From positions 7,688,001-7,752,000 of the forward strand of contig CP053153.1 of the NCBI GenBank assembly GCA_014607495.2: DNA of 64,000 nucleotides, read 5' to 3'. Positions within the stretch are counted from its first letter, which is position 1, and every line of letters starts with the position of its first letter. The notes beneath the pieces were generated by a model. That model worked only from the letters and a program-made list of their open reading frames with translations. It was not told the origin of the DNA and ran no database searches. Position numbers and translations under genes: made by a program. Source of the stretch: Carposina sasakii. Its lineage: Eukaryota > Arthropoda > Insecta > Lepidoptera > Carposinidae. Of this stretch, positions 24,980 through 36,558 are shown one piece after another.

Positions 24980-25222
24980 TGTATTAGTTGTATTTACTTC
25001 AAAATATTAGCTGCCATGCTGCTGTTGCTGGTCTTCACTAGAAAACATCACCCGCATCTCCTTCCGTGGATATCTTAAGAGCAGTCTAAGAAACACAGCG
25101 CTGTCTCTCAGGCGATGAGCTAGCAACTTGAACTGGTCATTTACATAAACGTGACGTACGATCCCCTTTATGATCCTGCAGTTCTGGCTATCCCATTCCA
25201 GAAATACAGTCATATTCATTAT
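24980..25222 (+). repeat. TGATCCTGCAGTT-family dispersed repeat, longest copy
   Basis: About 240 bases with CATCTCCTTCCGTGGATATC, CTCAGGCGATGAGCTAGCAA and TATGATCCTGCAGTTCTGGC. Related copies are at 20646, 17812 and 53064. No coding sense was seen. Confidence 0.5.
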
Positions 25223-26553
25223 GTCATAGTGGCATAACTATTAACTGGGTTATCCACTGATGGGCCTGAGTTAGATAGGTACTTTCTGAATGGAACAGAA
25301 ATTATCTGGGATCTCCCATACTTACTTGTTTTACAGGCAGTGTTAGAGAATTTCATTTCATAGTAGGATTAATTTGCAAAGCCGCTATAAGTGCGGTGTA
25401 GAATAATATCTCACTTTTACGATAAAAATTACTACTTTTTGTAGAGTTCATGATTGATGACGGTTGATAAGCATTTAAATCATAATATAAGTACGCCATG
25501 GGCAGATGTGGCTGTCTTCGAGCCTTATGAGTAGACTAGCATCTAGCGGCCCACGATGTCGTCCGCGTAAATTTCAACATTACCTCTAAGTATTTCTCGT
25601 TCCCATGGGAATTTCTTGGGATCCCTTCTTAGTGGACCTATACATCACAAAAGGACGCCACATTTTCGTTTTGTTTCCGTGTTAATAAATCAGCCAGGAA
25701 ATGTTACTTTATATAATCATACAATAGATTATGCCAAAGGAAATAACTTGAAATTGAGTTTTTCTAAGCAATAGATAAGACAAGCAATAAATAAACAGAT
25801 ATTATAGTCAGAAATCAGACTATAGAGTTTGAGTATTTTAAGCGGTCTAAAAAGTTATGATTGGAATAACTTTACTTCAGTTTTACCTTTTGTGCCTATG
25901 TTTGATTTAATTTTGTCATGATATTAGTAGGTACCTTTCCTACCCTCTATTGCCAGATGTTATTAAATATTTAAAAAAAGTCGTAGAAAGTTTTAATATG
26001 TTTGATAATTTAAGTAAAAAAGTACTCAAATTATCAAACATAAAGGATAATTTATTAGGCATTATATGTACAAAAGTAAAAAATGAACACATTTAATATA
26101 GTAGATATGCTCACGTAACACTTAAAACAAAACTATTGTAAGTATAACAAAATTTAAGTATGACACAAACGAAAACCGATTTCATACATTATAAATAGTG
26201 ATGAAATTTCAATGAGTGGAACCTCAGGACAGAACTTTTTATCATAGGGTTATGCAAATAATTGACTTCTATTAGTTCTCTTCTCAGTACAAGGTATATG
26301 TAATAGTTGGTGTAGCAAAATGTCAATCTGGGTCTAGCCCAAGTTTTACATTTAGCACGTTTGCAATTCTTCTTCTCAAATCATAATAATATTGTCAAAT
26401 TACAGGGTACTTATGCAGAAAAACAGATAAAAATGTATTACAGATGCGTATAGTTCTGGTATCTAATTGTCACACACTGAATCACAGTATTACTCATAAA
26501 ACTCTAATGACGCTTGTACCCTACACAAATTAAACTGCAAGAGCTATCGTGTA

Positions 26554-27912
26554 GGGTAGAGCGGGGCTAGTTGAGCATAGGGGCAAGTTGGGCAATTGAA
26601 ATATCTCGCAAACTATTCACCGTACGCATAGGCATCGTATGGCGGAAAGAAGGGGTCGTGGGAGTGGTAATCACCACGCGATAGCTAGTGGCGACTCGAC
26701 GAGCGAGTAAAGCTTCCGCGCGTTTTGTTTATTTTGTGACCGAAAAGTAAAAACATCGTTTATCGCAAGTTTTCGTCTGTTTAAGTTAATTATTATCTGA
26801 TTTGAATAAGGTAAGTGTTAATCTTTCAGAGAATTATTGTACTTGTGATATGTATTGAGGTTCTGGTTATAATTCTTACCAATTTTTTAATAATCTCGGT
26901 TTTGTTTTAAAATTCCGGGTTGGGGTTAGTTGAGCTATAGTTGCTCAACTTACCCCACGATTCAAACAACTAAAGTAATTAATGTTTTATGTTTTGTTAG
27001 ACTTACAAGAGGAAGACTACAAGATATTCTTACACTACTGAAGACGACCGTACCCAAAGGCTGGCCCTAGAAAAGCAGATAAAACTAACAGAAGAAAGAG
27101 TATATGCAAAATATGCAATACTAACTGCGTCACTCCCGAAAAGAACGCTTTAGAAGAGCAGCAAAGTAAAACCACAAAAATCGTTTCTCCTAATACTCTA
27201 GTCAAGTGAGGAAAGTGATGATGATGATGATGATTATGGCTATCTGAATTATTGCGAAGGCTATGCTGAAAGTTTACCAGGAGAAAGTTGGATCCAGTGT
27301 CAAGCTTGCAGAGAATGGGCACGTACAAAATGTGTTCCAGGAGCTGGTCTTACTTTCGTTTGTGTCAATTTCAACAGTAACAACGACGACGATTAAGTTG
27401 CTAAGATGTTTTTGATGTCTTGTAAGATGTTATTAATATATTTTTAAAGATATTTAAAATATTAAAGACTGAATCTAATGCTAAAGTTAATCTTAAGGTA
27501 CGTTATAGTTTTGTTGATTCTAGTTTTGGTTATTTTTTCAAAGAAAATTTCTTTAAGTTTTGTTGTTCTGTCACTAAAAGACTATAAATAAAGAGCTGAT
27601 TGTCAAACTTATATTTTACTTCATCTCTAGTCAACATTGAAACCCTGGTTTGGTTAGACATTCTTAATGCTCAACTTGCCCCATACCCTTGCTCAACTTA
27701 CCTCACCTATGGGGTACATTGAGCATACTTGACTTTCTTCATTTAAACTGCTGTAGCTCTTAAATTCGACTTGTTACAAAAAATTACTATATACACTTTT
27801 GCTAAGGGATAAATTACTAATCCACCAAGCCACATAACAACTCATTGAGACTTATCATTGAGGAGCTATATCCACTCAAGTGAAAATTTGCTCAACTAGC
27901 CCCGCCCTACCC
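26554..27912 (+). mobile_element. pogo-like DNA transposon, internally deleted, TA target duplication
   Basis: The ends GGGTAGAGCGGGGCTAGTTG and, reversed, GGGTAGGGCGGGGCTAGTTG match with one mismatch and continue to GAGCA. Both sides are bordered by TA, the target of Tc1/mariner-pogo elements. The subterminal motif GTTGAGC/GCTCAACT(T/A)(A/G)CCCC recurs near 26935-26960 and 27668-27735, probably as transposase binding sites (inference). At 1.36 kb it is shorter than autonomous pogo elements and keeps only the transposase end. Confidence 0.75.
27051..27396 (+). pseudogene. pogo/Tigger-like transposase C-terminal remnant
   Basis: From 27051 the plus strand reads YPKAGPRKADKTNRRKSICK and then CVTPEKNALEEQ, ending at TGA 27207-27209. 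A +1 frame from 27202 continues as a run of Asp followed by GESWIQCQACREWARTKC and VPG, with a TAA at 27394-27396. The PRK..K..R..S...TPEKN.LEE segment and the final W.xC..C..WA...C motif are typical of pogo/Tigger-type transposase ends. The frameshift and missing DDE core make it non-functional. Confidence 0.65.
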
Positions 27913-28303
27913 TACTGTATCCGATTCGGAGTCACCTGTGAAATTATTTCGAAATGGCTTCCGTAGTTCCGTAGGTCATCCATGGCTGCTAACGCATTGC
28001 ATCCGGTGTTTATCTAAATTTGACAAATATTGACAATTCCCATGTTGGAAACATCATCCATCCATCATAAATTCAGACATAATTTTACTATCCTTGCTTT
28101 TGTTTCAGAATAACAAAAAAAGGACATTAATCTCCGATTTCCGGATACAATATACAGTAGCTCTAAAGATAATACTGGTGAACTTTCTAGTCAGTTTACG
28201 ACATTATAAGTTGTCGGGCTTGGCCCAATGTCTAAATTAACTGACTATACTAGATTCACAGGTCCTCTCAAACATCACTACAAGTGCCTTAATCTAAAAC
28301 TTT

Positions 28304-31300
28304 TTATTGTTGGTAGTATAGACCTTTGTAATCGAGGGCAGCTTTCTCTTCCTGCTGTCTTGCCGCTTCGGGGTTGTTTTTGGCTTCAATAGCATTACGC
28401 TCCTGAAATTAAAAATAAATCACATATAAAAATATATAATTGATGAACCTACAACATTGATGAAGATACATCATGTACGAACTGATCCAATGTTTCGTAA
28501 ATATTGAAAAATCTTTACTTCATAAAAGGCTAGCTTGTTGTATCTCTATGATAGCTAACATGTTAATAAAATTGTATCTATGAACCAAATCGCCTATTCG
28601 TTACAGATAATTTATTGTGAAAGTTATCCTAATCGACTTGACGGTTCACATTAGATCACGGAAATTAGATTAAGAAAATTGCTCCCAATTTAACTAGAAT
28701 ACGGAAATGAGAAATCTGCCCCGGGCAAAGAAACTTACAGTAATACGAGTAGTATTAACCAATTGTTTTAAGCTAACTAGGTCGCATTTTACGTAATATA
28801 TTAACCATGTCATGCTTTTGTCCTTGAAAATTACATAATTATTATGATTCGATTATAACAATTACGATCGGGTTAGGGTATCAATTATGTATACTTTCTA
28901 CTAAAACTCTCACTACACTCACTTTTTATTAAAACTGAATCTTACTGCTAATCAAAATGAAATATAAACTCCGAATGTACCTGGTTGGCCTTGATTCCAG
29001 CATAGATCAGGTCAAGCCCCTTCTGGATTTCAGGGGAGACTGGAGGAGGGGTGGGGATGTGGTCTCCTTTGACCCTGAATCCGAACTCATCGGCGGTGTA
29101 CTCCACGGTGATGACCTGGCCGTCCGGAGCGGTGTATGTGTAGGAGCCATGCTGGACGAGGGCATCGTGGTTCTCGCCAACAGACTTCAAGAAGCCTTGC
29201 TCCTCAGCTTGGATGTGGTTGCCGGTTTCATAGCTGGAATGATTTAGATACATATATCATACGTTTATATATATTTATATCATCTTGAATTGTCTTTCAT
29301 TACTTCACATAAGATGTTTAGATTGGAGTAGTTTGATAGTTAGTGTACTCTTTTACGATGTTGATATAAATTTTATAACCATTTCATCATTTTTAGCTAC
29401 GACAATTCCACTGCTGACCATATGCATATCTCAGAAGTAGCAAAGAAATTGCAATAGATTATGCAAAATGTATCAAATGTTTAACTTAAAGTATTTTTTT
29501 TTATTTCATAAACACGATTTATATTTTGTTAACTAGTGGACGCCCGCGACTCCGTCCGCGTGGACTACAGAAAAAACAAAATGTCGAAATTATCCGGGAT
29601 AAAGACATTTTCCCGGGATAAAAAGTAGCCTATATGTGAAGTGGGACCTATCACAATATATTCCTAAAAACTGCATCGAAATCGGTTCAGACGTTTCTGA
29701 TATTAGCGTGGTCAAATTCATAGACAAACAGACAACAGACAAACCGATAAACAGACAAATTCCAAAAATCATTCTTTTGCGTACTATTGCGTTTATAAAG
29801 GTCTCCTATAATATTTTTTCTCATATATCTTCCATGCACAGACAGCGATCCGTTACATTTTTATTATATGTATAGATAAATAACTCTATTAACATATTCA
29901 TAGGTATAATGATCTAAAAACGTCTGTCTAATTGCATAACTATAATACATTGGTTTTCAGTTTAGCAATAAAGCACTTAAATAACAGTTCATTATTTGTT
30001 CATCAATATTCAACAGAACTACGTAACGTAAGCTGGAAATGACTGCTATAATTGGACAAGACAAGAAACTCTTCTAGAAATTTCGCAACACCAATTACCG
30101 GAAAATTCCAGAAACTCTCACATAAACTCAAGTCTACAATCCGTTTCAAGGCTGCAAACAATAAGTATAATCGCATTACATACTTAGATCGCATTTACTA
30201 GAAAACCTATTGACTAAAGAGCCCTATTTGCAAGGTACATTATATGGGTCTTAAAAACAGAGTGGTCCTTCTAGATAAGTGATAAGGAGACGGGTTAGTG
30301 CTCTACTATTTCATGATGATAAACATTAATCTCTGAATAATAATTAACTTATTATCACGCAAGTTATTATATATTACATAAAGCAACCGGTAGTAAATAA
30401 AAAATTCAAGAAACAAAACAACTTATTAAGCAATTTTAGCATGATAATGTTCCATAACTGGTACACGTTCGTTCAATCCAATTTTTATTTTAATGTCTCT
30501 ATTACCTAATTATGATATACATATCTTCATACACCCATTCAAATTATGAAACATTATACCTGAATGTAAATACTACTTCGAATTTGTTAGTTAATCGACT
30601 ACAAGTGTTACAATGGGAGCCGCCGCGAGTGAATTAGCCGCCAGCGCAAAAACGGTGGCTTCAATTACCTACGTTCATACATGCAATTAGTTTGTGAAAT
30701 ACTCACGCAGTCTTGTAGCTTCCGTCAGTGCCTTGTTCCTTGTCGAAGCGGATGATGGGGATGAATGTCGTGGTCTCTAGTTGTACCTTCGGCCTGAAGT
30801 CCTCCACGGGCTTAGCTTGTCTGTAGTCCTGCTGTGGCTGCTGTCTGTAATCCTGCTGCTGATAGTTGTTATAGTTCTGTTCGGCTGTTTGCTGGTCATT
30901 AATTTCTTGGGCCTCCGGTTTTATGGATAGCCTTCTCTGAGGAATGGCTAAGGCAACGGACAGAACCGCGGACACTACGATCTGAAAATGAGAAGATTTT
31001 TCGTTATAAACTTGGTTATTTTATAACTTCTTTAAACCCCATCACATCATTATATATGTATAATAACAATAAATGTCATATTATATTTTTAGTTATTTAT
31101 TTGGTGTAGTTGTCAAAGCTTACTTTTACATTCACATTATACCATTTTATTGCCTGCTGCGTACAATTTTATTGAAGCAATAATTGACTGGCATGGTTTA
31201 AACTGCCATTGTTGATACATTGTTCAATGTTCCACTAATAATGGCGTATAAATAATTAATTTCTTTGTTTGAATTTCTTCTATGCTGCTCTGGGAGTGAA

Positions 31301-34300
31301 AAAAATGTATAATACTACAGTTGCTTCTCTTCCCGGGCACCCTCTTGTCATGTTGTGATAATTCCTCTACTGACTGTACAAGTCAGTAGAGGGACATAAG
31401 GATAAGAGGGTCTTGGTAAGCTTTATTTTAAAGTACAAACTACCATATAAAACACTCGATGTTATACATGGCCCTAGCGGACTCGTCTGTGGATTACGGG
31501 CTATCACTATGGAAGAACTTATAAAACGTACTGCAGGAATCCTAAACTGCAAAATAAAATGCTTAAAATTATTGTACCACGCCACTAAAGAACCAAATAA
31601 AAATGCAAAATTACTTATTCAAATACTCAAAGTGATGGATGTTTTTGTAATTTAAGTACTTGCTCTTAACAGAGATGCATGTCAGGTTCTATCGGCAAAA
31701 GCCGTATTAACAGACTCAGACAGTTAAAATATGCGAAAAGTATGTCTGCTGCTACAAGTAACCGTAAGGTACTAAAACTTACAAATACTTAATACCGCAC
31801 ATTGTTAATGAGCTGCGAATGACCTTCAGGAGTTATACTCTAAAGATAAGAAATACAAACGTAAGCTAAAACATCACTACCTGGGACCTTCGGCACTTAT
31901 GGTCATTCTATGATAAATGATTAATTAATTAAACCTTTTCTGGCCGCGTAAGGTTGACTCGTTATGTTTGCATAAACCCTAAGGTTTTTTTTACATAAAT
32001 AAAAATTAACTGCATTGTATCAAGTTATGAACAAAATAAATATAATATAATTTCTTTGTTTGTTTGAATTTCTTCTATGCTGCTCTGGGAGTGAAAAAAA
32101 CGTATAATAATACAGTTGCTTGCTCGCTAAATGTGTTGGTACTCGAGAACGGCTGAACCGATTTCGCTAATTCTTTTTTTAGCGTATTCCTTGAAGTACA
32201 GGGATGGTTCCAAGAGAAAAATTTAAAAAAAATCCTGAACATGTCTAAAACATTCAATTTCTACATTCCCATACAAACAATTTGTTCGAAATTTGAAAGT
32301 CCGGGAAGGCAAAACAATTGGGTGACGTTAGTTCAAAGGCGTAGGACAGGACAACGTCTGTCAGGTCCGCTAGTAACTAATAAATATTACCTATCTACGT
32401 GCTAAAATTATTTGCAATAAAAACTACACCTACGAATTAAAATAATAATTAGGGCTACAAAATAAAATAAAATTTACAAAGAGAAAAATTAAATCAAATC
32501 ATTGCTTTTAATTGTACAAGAAAATGGTACCATGTAAATGAGCCTTTAGCAATGCCCGGTAGAATTTATCATATTCATGGCATAATTAAGAAATCAGGAA
32601 CTATGTATTACAATTTATTTCTTGGTCAATAACTTTTAATGACTTCATCTCTAAAGAGTTAAGGCGAAAGGAGAAATAGAATTTTAATTAGTTTTATGAT
32701 AATGAACGAGAATATGTACGTTAAATATTTAGCTCTTTGTCAACAATCTACTGCGTGATTTCAAGATCTAAATTTAATTTTAGTTAATCTAATTGTACGT
32801 TATGGTTTGTTTATGTATTATATATTTTTAATGTTAATAGAAACTTAGACATGGTTTTGACTTCATTTAAATATGTATATAGATAATCTGTTGACCTATA
32901 TAATTTTTTTTATAAAATTATTATGCAGTAGGTACCTACATATTTAGATTTTTTCATTTATTTGTTGCGATAGGCGATAAAAAAAGTTCTTAGTATTGCT
33001 AAAGTGCAGCAGTGTCAAACCTTTCCACGAACCCAAGCCATATTTTCCCATATAATTACGTATTACCGTATGAACAATGCAGTATTTCGGCAAGAATGAA
33101 ACAAGGTGATGTCAGACAGAGGAGCTTAATCATATTCGTAATGTCGCAAGATAAGATGGAGCAGTACAATAGGTTTGTGAAACCCCAATTCGGCACGCAG
33201 GTTGGGCGAAAGCGAGCCCACTGACACACCAACGTGCTGTGCTATACACCAGTATGTAGTGACCTTTACATTCCACATGTCTCCAGGATAAGGTTCATGG
33301 TAATTAATGGTGGATCGTGTTTTATCTGAGGTTGGAAGTAACGGCTAGCCTAGTCATTATAAGTTTTGCGAACCATAAATGAAATTAAGATGGATGGGCG
33401 AATCGATAGAGCCATTTTTAAAAGTTGAGGTTGCGGTTGCAATGAGGGATTTTCTGACAACTATTAAAAGTAAAAAAAAATTGTTTAAATCACCTGGATA
33501 GATAGCGAGAGCGCATCACCTATCCTAATCCTCCCCCCACCTCACCCCTCAACCAAAGACATCAATAGTTCCTAAGCACTATAGATAGACGAAGCAGACT
33601 ATAGTGTGCTATACACGTCCGACTAAAAATCGGTGCGCTAGGAAAAACAAAGATATACTCGTAGCAGATACCTACCTTAGCATTGCTTGCATCTCTGCTA
33701 AATTAAAGGTATCTATACTCTACTACACGAGGGTTAATAGTTATAAGTATCTGTAGCATTTAATAATATGGGATGGGATGAAAGGCATTTACAGGAGTAC
33801 GGAGAAGGACATAGACTACATTCTGTAGTTCACGCACGTCACGGACAACAGTAGTCATTCATAAATTTAAGTTTGTTCAAAAAAAAATTAAGTAGGTATC
33901 ATCTCGTATTAAGATTATAATCTGATACTATTAACCCCATGTAGCAAAATCCAACTTGTTACTTGCTATGTCTCCTACTCGTATGCTATGCTACACCGTC
34001 TTTAGAAAACCGACCGGATTATTTATTGTCGGTTGTACCTTTAGTATTATCATATCTGTGACTGTACACAATCTGGGTGTGAAGCCAGCTTTAGTCATCA
34101 GTGCACAGTCTATTCACGGAACTATTACAATTCTTCAAGCTGGGAGAGGTGAGGTGGGGGGATTAGGGCAGGCTCACGCCATCTATTTTTGACTGTTATT
34201 TTAAGTTGTCAGAAAATCCCTAATTAAAAAATATTTTTATTTCTTATGTAAATGAAATTACTGTGAAAATGAAAATTGCAATTCCGGTGTAATATTATCA

Positions 34301-36477
34301 TTAAATTTGAATTATCTTCTTCACCGTCCTTCGATAGAACTAAAAATAATAATAATAACTATATACGATAGAGTGTAGAGTTGATCTAACTATTACCACC
34401 ACAAGAGTACATAATTTTTTAAATAAAATCTTCGTTATGACTAAAATCTTATTAAAAGATTACGACTCATACCACTTGAGTCTCAATGATTATTCCAGTA
34501 ATTCCTAAATCCAGCACTTCCTTTGCTTAGCCGTTCAAAACGAGATACCATGCTTTTCATGGTCTGTAATTTACCATTTCTAGCCTGCAATTCTTTTCAA
34601 ACTGTTGCATAATACCATCGTGACTTAGAAAAGCAAACAATTGGATGATTCAGTCGAAACTGAGCCAGTAACGTATAATACGCCAATCTGCACCTCGTTA
34701 GGCGGTTACACACTCGATATTATTACATCGTCCGCTATTACTGCATCACCGGGTTACTGCTAGTTGCGTGTTATGTTGTCATTGTTGATTTACGTTTGTT
34801 TTCTTATTACGTATATAGCTATTCACGGACAATTTGGACATTAGCTTTTTATAGACGAAAATTACAGGATGACTAGGTAGTTGGCTATGTAGGTGGGAAT
34901 TGACCTGTTTCTGAATTTCAAGTTTCTTTTTAATGTGCGTGAAATATTTTCAAAATACGTAGCTTGAATGATTTTTGGATTATTACATTTTGTGATTGGT
35001 TATTTATGTTGACACAAGGTTAAAAATAAAATTAAAATAAACTTTACATCTACAATTACAATTAACTCGTATTAGAAAGTTAATACGCTATCTAGTCACA
35101 CTATATACCTACATCTCTTCTCTAGCTTTCAACGGTTAATTAAGTCTTAAATTACGTTTTGAATGCTAGATCAAGACACAAAAGAATCTAGCTAACATCT
35201 TAAATTCAGTGCATTGTATACAGTATCAAATGGTCTGAATGAGAATCATAGAAGCGTAAAGTTAAATAAATAAAAATCTAATCTTAGTGACATAAACATA
35301 TTAAAATCTCAATATATTATAGAGTTGACCTAGTAGGCGTAACCTAACCTTACACTTTGCGGCCAGATTAGAAGTGACCTAAAAAGAAATGGTTACGCAA
35401 CTCAAAGTAAATGACATTTAATAAGTACGAGTAAACTAAGTCAGTTCATGAGAGAAAATAGTTTTAAAAAATATATTATTGCGATAAATCAAATGTAAAA
35501 AATATAGATTTCTTGCTAAATAAAATCACACGGCCATTAAAACTTAGTTCTATTTAAATAATAATAATGATAAACTAAGATAAAAAATCGTAGTGGAAGT
35601 ATTTATATGAGTCTCGATAAAATCATTTTTATATTCAAGTTTTGAAATAACCTAGATTACATTTACAACACAATATAGTTAGTTATAATAAAATATAGGG
35701 AGATGAATACATGAAAAGGTATCATGCAACTAATAAACTAAGCAAACTAAGGATAATTGACGTGCAATGAAATAACATGAAACATTCCTAACATTAGCGT
35801 AATGATGCGTTTACCATTTTTGCAACAATGTTAGAAGCGCGAAAATATGAGCACAAATATAAACAACTATATTTATAAGAACGCTTTATAAAGATTTTGA
35901 GCCAAGTTAATTTATTTTATTTATTTACTTAAAGAATATCCAATGATATCCAACCACTGAAATTAATAGGCCTCCTTCACATGTATGTCTTTTTTTAGTT
36001 GAAGGTATTCTAAGGTACACATGCAATCACACAATTTTCTATTGTAAACAATACAAAATTAATACTAAATAGCTATTAAATGTAAATAATTTAACTCCTA
36101 AACAATAGCTAATTAATTGACGTGTGTGAAACTTTCACTAAATTTAAAAACAATACTTCGATCAAGGTTGGCTTACAGTACCATCACAAGTACCTCTTCA
36201 GGCCTTTGTACCTATATTTACATATTTTCGAACGCTTGAAGGCACCCCTCTGTCTTTTCAGGTCATTTTTATTTTAAATACGAGGCCACAAGTTAGGTCA
36301 GAGTTTATCCAGCGTGACCCAGTTTCACTCACGCAACAGAATGCATTAAACTTTAGCTTTTACCGATTTGTTAATAATAATAAAACTAAATATGTAATCA
36401 CTTTTACCTAGAACTTGACTCAATTATAATTGTCATTGAACTTTATTGGAACTTTCTTTACTTACCAGGAACTTCAT
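28304..36477 (-). CDS. RR-1 cuticular protein (gene 3), 4 exons, 212 aa
   Basis: Secreted chitin-binding cuticle protein. Minus-strand coding exons are 36466-36477, 30707-30981, 28981-29233 and 28304-28402; phases 0, 2 and 0 give 212 aa ending TAA. The signal peptide MKFLIVVSAVLSVALA (1-16) is split after codon 4. Residues 35-63 are a Gln/Tyr-rich linker with a repeated QQDYRQ motif. TFIPIIRFDKEQGTDGSY leads into the RR-1 domain: AYETGNHIQAEEQGFLK (96-112), GSYTYTAPDG, YTADEFGF (141-148, Phe replacing the usual Asn) and DHIPTPPPVSPEIQKGLDLI (153-172). Unlike its neighbours it has no intron inside the domain. Instead, an extra intron after KANQ leads to a charged C-terminal exon ending LDYKGLYYQQ. 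The first intron is about 5.5 kb. All joins are GT-AG and in frame. Confidence 0.9.
28403..28980. other. Gene 3 intron 3
   Basis: A 578-base AT-rich intron with GTACAT donor and TTTCAG acceptor on the minus strand. No repeat was recognised. It separates the RR domain from the charged C-terminal exon. Confidence 0.5.
29234..30706. other. Gene 3 intron 2
   Basis: A 1.5 kb intron containing the CCCGCGACT repeat at 29532-29876. The rest is AT-rich and featureless. Confidence 0.5.
29532..29876 (+). repeat. CCCGCGACT-family dispersed repeat, long subfamily
   Basis: Among the more complete copies: starts AACTAGTGGACGCCCGCGAC and ends ATCCGTTACATTTTTATTAT. Useful as the reference for the family. 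Confidence 0.7.
31277..31417 (+). repeat. TATG-tailed repeat, 5' part
   Basis: Carries CTTCTATGCTGCTCTGGGAG through GTACAAGTCAGTAGAGGGAC and stops near GGGTCTTGGT, before the 3' half. A second, shorter 5' tip at 32072-32120 starts with the same bases; both are preceded by CTTTGTTTGAATTT. Confidence 0.55.
33445..34221. mobile_element. Inverted-repeat DNA transposon, about 780 bp
   Basis: Left end AGGGATTTTCTGACAACT and right end AGTTGTCAGAAAATCCCT are inverse. Further in, TAGCGAGAGCGCATCACC...CTAATCCTCCCCCCACCTCA on the left pairs with TGAGGTGGGGGGATTAGGGC...GGCTCACGCCATCTA on the right. No convincing transposase is present, so it looks non-autonomous. Confidence 0.65.
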
Positions 36478-36550
36478 TGTGGTATGTGAGGGGACGGGCG
36501 GCAAGGCACGTGGTGTGTGCTGAACTTTGGCTCGGTGGTAGAAGCGGCCA

Positions 36551-36558
36551 CTTATATA
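36551..36558 (-). promoter_or_regulatory. TATA box of gene 3
   Basis: TATATAAG on the minus strand, 74 bases upstream of the gene 3 ATG. The 5' leader between them is GC-rich compared with the surrounding AT-rich DNA. Confidence 0.65.

Larger units (their letters stand above)
22175..28303. other. Intergenic stretch between genes 2 and 3
   Basis: No functional gene recognised. It contains a LINE tail (24728-24858), a TGATCCTGCAGTT repeat (24980-25222), its reversed relative near 24885-24965, a small hairpin at 25999-26041 (TTTGATAATTTAAGTA with its inverse), and the pogo-like element at 26554-27912. The 22300-24500 block shows nothing beyond AT-rich DNA. Confidence 0.5.
30982..36465. other. 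Gene 3 intron 1
   Basis: A 5.5 kb first intron. It holds two 5' pieces of the TATG-tailed repeat (31277-31417 and 32072-32120) and a transposon with inverted ends (33445-34221). Nothing was recognised in 32400-33440 or 34230-36460, where many ORF-poor AT-rich bases occur. Confidence 0.5.

Noticed and set aside
28957..29247. 96-codon plus-strand ORF opposite gene 3 exon 3
   Set aside because: The minus strand carries clear RR-1 motifs with splice sites; the plus frame has no recognisable features.
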